64,000 bases of DNA from NCBI GenBank assembly GCA_034096865.1, contig JAWQFJ010001142.1, positions 137,481 through 201,480 of the forward strand, written 5' to 3'. Below, piece after piece: positions 57,232-64,000 of this stretch. The DNA comes from Theodoxus fluviatilis (lineage: Eukaryota; Mollusca; Gastropoda; Cycloneritida; Neritidae). A program made the position numbers and the translations under genes. The notes under the pieces were generated by a model. It saw only the letters and a program-made list of their open reading frames with translations, was not told the origin of the DNA and did not search any database. How positions within the stretch are numbered: position 1 is the first letter of the stretch; the number at the start of each line of letters is the position of its first letter.

Positions 57232-58389
57232 TTAACCCTTACCGTGGTGTCATAAAAACGCTCTGTCTGTCCACCAGTGGTGCTATAACAGACTTGTTTT
57301 TTCAAAAACACCCCTCCGCTTTTCTAATTAACATAGCTCAGAAACTATTAAACATTGACAAACACAATGTGTACAAAAAATGCTCAGAATTGGACACAAA
57401 ATACCACAAAGCAAGCATTTCCTCTGTGTAATGAACATGCATTTATTTATGAATATCTAAAGGGGAGACACGGCAGTGAAAATTGATCATTTGGGCTTGC
57501 ATGGTCGATTTTGAGATTTGTGGTTTTTTGCACTCTTTGAACCCTCAACAATCATTGTTACAATGATTCAACAATGCCAATCTAGTAAGGTCGAGCTTGA
57601 AAATAGCATCTTTCTTTGCAAAAACCATCAATAAAACAGATGACCCACCCTTACAAAAGTGTTGTTGCACAATTTTTGCTCATAAAATGCCAATGTTTGG
57701 GCCTTGGCAACGTATAGAAACTTTGAACAAACCTTCGCATGTTTGGTGTCTATCGAAAGCGCGGAATTTCATTTAACCAGTGCAAGGGAGATAACTGCTC
57801 TTGGCTTCGTGTACAAAGAGCTATATGATCATTTGCAAGGGATAGATTCAAGCCTTTCAGGTCAGCTGACACGAATGAACCAATGAGAGAGCTCCATTCG
57901 CTCGAAATGCTTGGAGACAAGATGGCTGCCTTCCATTCGACTCGGAAGCGCTCTCTCGTACTTTTAACGCTGTTACCAGGCCTAAATAATAGTACCACAC
58001 TGTACATGCCTTCAAAGGAAAGAAAAGTAACCAAAGAAATCGGCAGCTAGTGAAAGCAAGACTTGCAAAGGAGGAAAAGAGTGGCAGCGCAAGTACAGAT
58101 CATCCGGCAGATCACTCGACATCAGGTTGTGCGTTATGAGCCCGCACCGATGCATTCTCTTCTCGCACCCAGCTTCCATGTGACCTCTGTTGGCAATCGG
58201 CCTACTTTTGAGCGTTAACAAAGGTCCTATCTTGCTTCACGATCAATCAGGCTATAAATATAAGGGCCTTGTGCAATGCTGGAATGCCTCCAGTTGAGCG
58301 GGTGTGGCGCGCGAACTAGTCCGCGATAACCAATGACAGCCGGTAATGCTTATCGCGAACTGGTTCGCGACTACCACGGAAAGGGTTAA
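57232..58389. mobile_element. piggyBac-like element PB-6, non-autonomous, nested in PB-5
   Basis: TTAA at 57232-57235 and 58386-58389 with ends TTAACCCTTACCGTGG and (inverse) TTAACCCTTTCCGTGG. It interrupts the PB-5 transposase between its N-terminal acidic part and its middle part. The right end has an inverted repeat (CGCGAACTAGTCCGCGATAA and TTATCGCGAACTGGTTCGCG). No transposase recognised inside. Confidence 0.87.
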
Positions 58390-58628
58390 GGAGAGGGCAT
58401 GGTCTGGCACTCCTGCAACCATGAGTGGTCATACGCAGACGGAATCTTGGACTGGGCTGGTTCAACTTCGATTTTGTCATCGGAGTCACTGTCTGCGGCA
58501 AACTCGACCAAATCTTCCTCTGTAAAGTCATGGAATTCTTCTTCCAAGTCAGAAACGAACAATATTTCAAAGATTTGCTCTTTATCAGGATCGAGCGCAG
58601 CCATTTTTTGGCCAGCATGCGCAATCAA
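58390..58628 (-). pseudogene. piggyBac transposase N-terminus (PB-5)
   Basis: Starts at the ATG at 58626-58628 (MIAHAGQKMAALDPDKEQIF), followed by an acidic stretch (DLEEEFHDFTEEDLVEFAAD, then SDSDDKIEVE) typical of piggyBac N-termini. The sequence runs into the PB-6 insertion and resumes at 57231. Confidence 0.75.
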
Positions 58629-58901
58629 AATCGCGCAGCAGCGCGTCTACCTCGACCAGTAACTTCAAAATTCGCTCTAAATTCGCGCACTTGCAGTGAA
58701 ATAATATGACGACTGTTATTATGAAAGCAAGGCTCTTCTGCGCAGTCTCCATGCGTAGAGAGCTCTCACAATCCCAAGATTCATAGCAAACGGCGCCAGA
58801 TTCAAACATGCCTATCAGTCTGTCGACTATAACCGTCGACGGCTGTGGGGGGAGGTAACTGCGTCGGCGGTTATGACCGCCGACGGCGTGCAGAGGGTTA
58901 A

Positions 58902-61785
58902 ATTTCTTTCTTAGAAATGTTGATTTATTTGCACTTGAAAGAAAGAGTCATTGAATGCTGTGTATTATAGTCTACTGAGGTTGAGAGTGCATTGCAATAT
59001 CACTCAGCTCACTGCACAATGATTTTAATTCAGGGATGTATTATTTGCACATGATATGTACTAGAATGTGTTGTGTAGTGCTCAGTTCATGGCTGTGTTG
59101 CCAATGTGGAGTCCTGAGACTGCTGGGGCTTCCACAGTCAAGAATTTTAATGGTGCTGTTTTCTAATGCTCTTTATATCCTTGCTGCTTATAGGCTTTAT
59201 AGGTTATGCGTTTAGATTCATACTTAGTCATGGATGTGCAGTATTTGGTACACCACCATGCAGAAAAATAAGAGCATGTAGTTTTAAAACTAGAGGTACA
59301 GTGACTGAAGTGAGACAAATGGGTTAGAATGAGACTAATGTAATGTGATCTGACAAAAGGTGCAGCAAGTTAGATCTGAAGATTGTAACTTATTTAATGT
59401 GAATTATGAGGTGTTATGAAATTTTTGAAAACCTACATTGATGCAGCTTTAAGTTGGTGGGAGAGTGATAGATATGGGATAATTCAAAATTAAGGTATTG
59501 CAGATTGTAGTCAACCACCTGCAGATCTGTCCTTTTGATGAATGTCCATTTAAGTTGACAGAGGCATGGAGTGTAGAGAGTCCACAGCAATGGGGGTCAA
59601 ATTCAGTGTACAAAGTTATTTTACAGTAGAATTATATATGAGTTCACAATACAAGCTTAGAAAAGACTTTAAATATTATGTAATAGTCACCATTTTCAAT
59701 GCAGAGTGAGATTCTAATCTTAAATTCAACCCACTCAAATTTGGTGCTTTTCACAGACATTGCCACCTTTCTGACTTAGTCATACAATTTTTCATGAAAA
59801 AATCTTAAATTTTAGTTAAAATACAGATTTTCCCATTTTGAATGTCAATCACGCTGGTTGTTTTTAAGTTTGGTGTGATGTAATAGTCTGTGGGACATCA
59901 TTGCTGCTAAAATGAGTATTGTGTCAAGGGGCTTGGTAGGAAAAGCCCTCAGCCTTGCAAGAGTGTGCTGTGGCAAGCCAAGTCAGCCGAGGTGAATTCC
60001 CTGGGTAGAAGCTTAGGAAGTGTCGAACCTGCATGAAGTGCACAAGAGACTGTAGACATTTACTGTACATAATGTTTTATGTCTGTGGAAAGAGTAAAAC
60101 TGTTATTCCAGGACACTTCAAGGTACAGATTGGCCAGCAGGTAAACATGGAAATCCCCACCTCTCTCCCCCATCATGACTTGTCAGATTGGGAGTTTGGA
60201 AAAAGTGGCCGGTCTGTAAATTTCAGGCCACATGAAAAGGTAAACACTTCTTTAAAACTGTGGATTAGACAACTTTTTTTGCTGTCATTCTCTTGAAAAC
60301 TCTCCAAGATGACGGACAAATGGTCACGAGAAACTAAAAATGACTAAAGCTCAAATTCAATAAAAATCAGATTAGACACTTTATTAGTATTTTATGGCAT
60401 TTTAATCCAGTTTACCTTGTTGGGTAAGGTATGGTTTAATCTGTCATGTACCATTTAGTCTTTAAATGTTTGTGATGAAAAAAAACAACTGACGGGAATC
60501 TGGCTGATTCTGTAGTAAAAAGTTAGTTCTTTGTAAGGTGGCATGAAAGGTTTAAATATTTTAGATTTTAGAGATTGACCATATTTTTTTGAATCCATGG
60601 TTTGTAATGGGTGTCAGCACATGGCACTCACACATGAGGATGTCTGTCATGGTGTCCAACAGAGATTAGGTGGCAATAGTAGAGGTTAGTCGAGCAGTGG
60701 AGTGAGCAGCAACGTGCACACAGGGCATGTATCTGATGCTGCAGGGTCTAATGCTCTCTCTCTGGAACAGTTTCTGTCCAGGCTGTCGACACAAATGCAC
60801 ACTTCCCTGTGTGCTGCATTCCACTATGCTCTGCTGCCTGAAGCAAGGAGTTCTCTTGTTAAGAGGTATACTTAGCCATTGACCTGGAAGCCGTTTGCAA
60901 GGCCCACTAGATTTTTTCTTCCTCTGCTTAGCTTAGAGAGGAAGACTGCCTAGGGAAGGTGATTGTCATCCACCCAGGTCACAGGCCTTGCCCATTCTTT
61001 GTTGGGACCCCCCCCCCCCACCAATGGTCTTTTAGAGACACTGGGAGTGGAATTGTCAGAGTGGTTTGAGGTGCTTCCTGTTTATGTATATTGCCCATTT
61101 CTAACACCCATAAAGAAGGAAAACTATACCTGTTTAGTTTCATATGATGTAGTGTGGCCATTGGATATCAAAATAGCATCCTGCACTTGTATGGTCATAT
61201 CAGTACAGTAGAACACACTGAAAAGAACACGTTTGGAATGAATTATGCTTTCATTTGCCACATTTCTTTCACCTGACACATCATAGTATGATCATGCATG
61301 CTTGTAGCAAACTAAAGAGAATAAACTGTCAAACTCAATGAACTATTTTAAGTGTTAGAAAACCTCTTCTTCGACTGAAAAAATCAACTGTCCATTTGGC
61401 GCCTGTGTTGGCCAGTCTCAGCTGCCCAGCAAAGACAGCGGGAGTCCACAACAACTACTGGCAGCACTCTGTGTGAAGAATTTTTCCTCCCATGAATAAA
61501 GTGTGTCATTGGGGCTGGCTGTCCAAGTCTACCCTTGCAGTCAAATCTGACCCATCATAAAGAGTGGGATCTGCATATCTACTTGACTTAAACTAAAAGT
61601 TGACAATGGTGGTGGGTTAAGAAAAAGACACATACGAGAAGTATGTTTTGCCCAAATTGTCGCTATCTAAAGATAGACAACAAATAGTCATTGATAACAC
61701 TTCAGATGAAAACTACCAGAGCAGTAGATGTGAAGGAATACTTGCTGCAGTGGGTTAAGAATCATTGGTCTAGCGTGTTCCCATT
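58902..61785. other. intron or downstream sequence, no gene recognised
   Basis: AT-rich sequence without recognisable repeats or domains. A short frame at 60112-60239 between an acceptor-like CCAG and a donor-like GTAAAC was considered as an exon but its phase does not fit (see rejected list). Confidence 0.4.
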
Positions 61786-61789
61786 TTAG

Positions 61790-61950
61790 GACCCGTACTC
61801 ATAGAGACCCTGTCTCCCTAAATGTTGGTCAGAGTCACATTGCTAGGGAAGTGGGGCTCTGGCTTGTTCTTATTCTAACAAGTCTAACTTTTTCCTCATT
61901 TATATCGTTAAAAAGCCTTCAATGGCTGATAGGTCCTTAAACTCCATACT
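61790..61950 (+). mobile_element. SINE-like repeat, copy 5 (diverged)
   Basis: CCCTGTCTCCCTAAATG near the start and TTCAATGGCTGATAGGTCCT with AAACTCCATAC at the end match the family, but the middle is diverged. Confidence 0.5.
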
Positions 61951-62984
61951 CATAGAAAAGGCACATGTATCAGTTTGCCCTGAAATATAACCCCTTCTGT
62001 TAAACGAATCAAATATGTTGCAGGACTTGTTCTATACGTTAGTGTTCTACTGTACTGTCATTTCATCATCACTTGTATAATGCTGATTCTGACTCCTGCT
62101 GAGTCTCTTGAATCGCACGCATATCAGACATCACTTGTACTATTTATATCATTTTTGCATTTATGCATATCATTTATGTATTCGTGCGTGTTGTTGTTTT
62201 CATTGTAAATTTGTATACTTCCCTATATGTAACTTGAATTGGTTGTGAAAATGAGTATGAAATGTGTCATCCAGAATGAAAGTAAACAATGTAGTTTTAG
62301 CCATCATTTTACCACAATGGAGCATACCTTAATTTCATACCATTGTCGACGAGCTCCAGCTGTATATTTCTCATTAGCAGAGACCATTGCCTGCTTGCTT
62401 AAAGCTGAGGAAGTGTAGAAAAGTGAATTGTGTGGACACTACAGGTGTGTTGAGAATGTGTGGCATTCAGGGCAGCTTGGCTGATGGTTTTATGGTCACT
62501 GGTGTTCATGTTTCATTTGCTAGGATTTTTACTCTACACGTGTATTTTATTAACTATTGGGTGCAATCAAACGTACAGAAATGTTTGTGCCTCAACTATT
62601 ATACAAATTATCAATAGTTGAACCTTGTATGTGCGATCAATCCGCCATTGTAAGGCCTGGCTCATAACTGTTCTGCTTGGCTTGGCACGGCACTAGTTCA
62701 TGTTGCTTCCTATGTTGGCTTTCTCAGTGTCCTTGCAGGTAACGATGCTTGGGTCGCCATTGGATGTACATGTACTCATGTAATGCTGTCTCGCTTTTCC
62801 TGGCATTAGTAGATTTTGTTTCATGATTTGTGCTTTTTGTGGTTTTTATTGAAAGTGTTTGTGCCAAGATCCCCATGGCATGTATGCATGGACCGTGTGA
62901 GAATGACCAGGGACCAGGGAGCAGCATGTAATTGGATGTAGAGGTGGATGACACTGGCATGCTGTGGATGGAACACTTTGGAAA
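61951..62984. other. no feature recognised
   Basis: AT-rich sequence, probably intron. Nothing recognisable. Confidence 0.4.
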
Positions 62985-63200
62985 CACTTTTTAGTCTGGG
63001 CAGCAAGCACCTGACTGTGTACTCTTTGGTCCGTTTGTGAACAAAAACACTTTTTAGTCTTAGCAGCAAGCACCTGACTGTGTACTCTTTGGTCCGTTTG
63101 TGAACAAAAACACTTTTTAGTCTTAGCAGCAAGCACCTGACTGCTTGCTGTTTAGTCTGAGCAGCAAGCACCTGACTGTGTACTCTTTGGTCCGTTTGTC
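62985..63200. repeat. 63-bp tandem repeat, about 3.5 copies
   Basis: The unit contains CAGCAAGCACCTGACTGTGT, ACTCTTTGGTCCGTTTGTGA and ACACTTTTTAGTCT, repeating at 63 bp (63001, 63064, 63127) with a shortened last copy. Confidence 0.93.
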
Positions 63201-64000
63201 AAGATTCCTACCTACATTTAATTAAGGCACAACCTGATTCCATCAACAAAGTGTGAACTGCAGGTGCCTAAAACTGTTTCTGCCTGATTTTCCCAAGATA
63301 CTGACTGATAACATTTGATACAAAGACAAATGTAACTTTATTTACAGACAGGCATTGGCACCAGTCAACCTAATGGATGTTTTGTACTAAACTGCTGCTT
63401 ACATCTATGCCCAGATTCAAAATTTCTGCCTTCTTTTTAACATATATTTATTGTTTTGTTTATACTTTATAAGACCTTTTTTATTTTTTTATTTTGCCAT
63501 ATTTAAATTGATATTTAGATTCCCCGGTTATGAATTCAAATACCCTCATAAATCAGTTACAAAATTTGGAAATAATAACCATCATGAGCATTTCAAATCA
63601 TGTAGATCCTGTCTGTGTTCACCAAGTTATTTGGCTGTGACCAGATTTGGTTGGCTAGGATTATATTGATTTGTGAAGTATTGTGTTCTCATGTACATCA
63701 AAAACCATTTTCTAATGATTTCGTCATTTTAAAATCTACCTTTAATCACTGAAACAATATACCCAATAAAATATTTGGAAATTGGCAATTGCTCTAATTG
63801 ATGAAAGATTGTTGTGCTGGGATCTTTTGTTTGATGCTAGACTACACTATGTAGTTGTGGTGAATGTGAATGCAGTTGTTGAATATAATTTGCAATCATT
63901 CAATCTGTAAGTAGTATATGAAGATTCAAGCATTGCATTTCATTGGCCTTTAAACTGTTTCCATGGTACTAGTATGAAATCGCTCTGAAATTCTGAAGTT
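63201..64000. other. no feature recognised
   Basis: AT-rich sequence to the window end. No exon of the expected LARP1 C-terminal region was recognised. Confidence 0.4.

Larger units (their letters stand above)
56390..58901 (-). mobile_element. piggyBac-like element PB-5, split by PB-6
   Basis: TTAA at 56390-56393 and 58898-58901 flank ends TTAACCCTCTGGACGCC and (inverse) TTAACCCTCTGCACGCC. The minus-strand transposase is split by a second piggyBac-type element (57232-58389). Without it the element would be about 1.35 kb, so part of the catalytic and C-terminal coding sequence is deleted. Confidence 0.9.

Noticed and set aside
60112..60239. Possible LARP1 exon with MEIPTSLPHHDLSDWEFGKS
   Set aside because: Acceptor- and donor-like sites flank it, but the open frame needs phase 1 while the preceding exon at 54304 leaves phase 0, which would hit a TAA. 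Similarity to the LARP1 SLPDLD-W segment is weak. It could only be real with another exon in between.

Overview
This is a eukaryotic genomic window, almost certainly from an invertebrate animal and most likely a mollusc (inference). It has GT-AG introns, long simple repeats, SINE- and LINE-type retroposons, many piggyBac and hAT-like DNA transposons, and four copies of a short dispersed element packed with AAGGTCA motifs of a kind I associate with molluscan genomes. There are no bacterial features.

The backbone is one plus-strand host gene, recognised as LARP1 (La-related protein 1), a regulator of mRNA translation and stability. Nine exons can be chained with consistent splice phases: 1168-1238, 9181-9373, 22967-23080, 29405-29548, 32017-32091, 32833-32971, 38591-38738, 39859-40015 and 54123-54304. 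In order they give a low-complexity charged N-terminus, RG-rich segments, the La motif (with EYYFSNDNL), a PAM2-like PABP-binding motif and the conserved Trp-x-Glu-Val-Lys-Lys segment. The C-terminal DM15 region is not in the window. The last exon stays open past a good splice donor for 567 more codons (54305-56008). This extension is a 15-residue tandem repeat carrying two further near-perfect PAM2 motifs (FVLNPEARDFIP) and one degenerate one.

Nearly everything else is intron filled with repeats. Six piggyBac-type elements, recognised by TTAA plus six different terminal inverted repeats, lie at 10351-13447, 13444-22707, 33288-38519, 33403-35380, 56390-58901 and 57232-58389. Several are nested, and two share one TTAA. 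Two related hAT-like elements (15150-21839 and 48807-50773) carry BED-finger transposases, and a third decayed copy lies near 45.4-46.4 kb. A 7.5 kb element (40816-48363, 4-bp target duplication) contains about 20 copies of a short CTTAACTTGACACC-like motif. A 2.5 kb element (18923-21413, also 4-bp duplication) has a similar layout with another GTGTC-type motif. A solo LTR and a 5'-truncated LINE sit inside a 28-bp satellite (24.0-28.2 kb).

The most unusual host-gene feature is a 55-bp satellite of about 75 units (39992-40815, 48364-48806, 50774-53645). Its unit is the end of the LARP1 La-motif/PAM2 exon plus its 5' splice site, so the intron starts with a long ladder of duplicated splice donors. 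All transposase genes seen here are broken. LARP1 appears to be the only intact gene.
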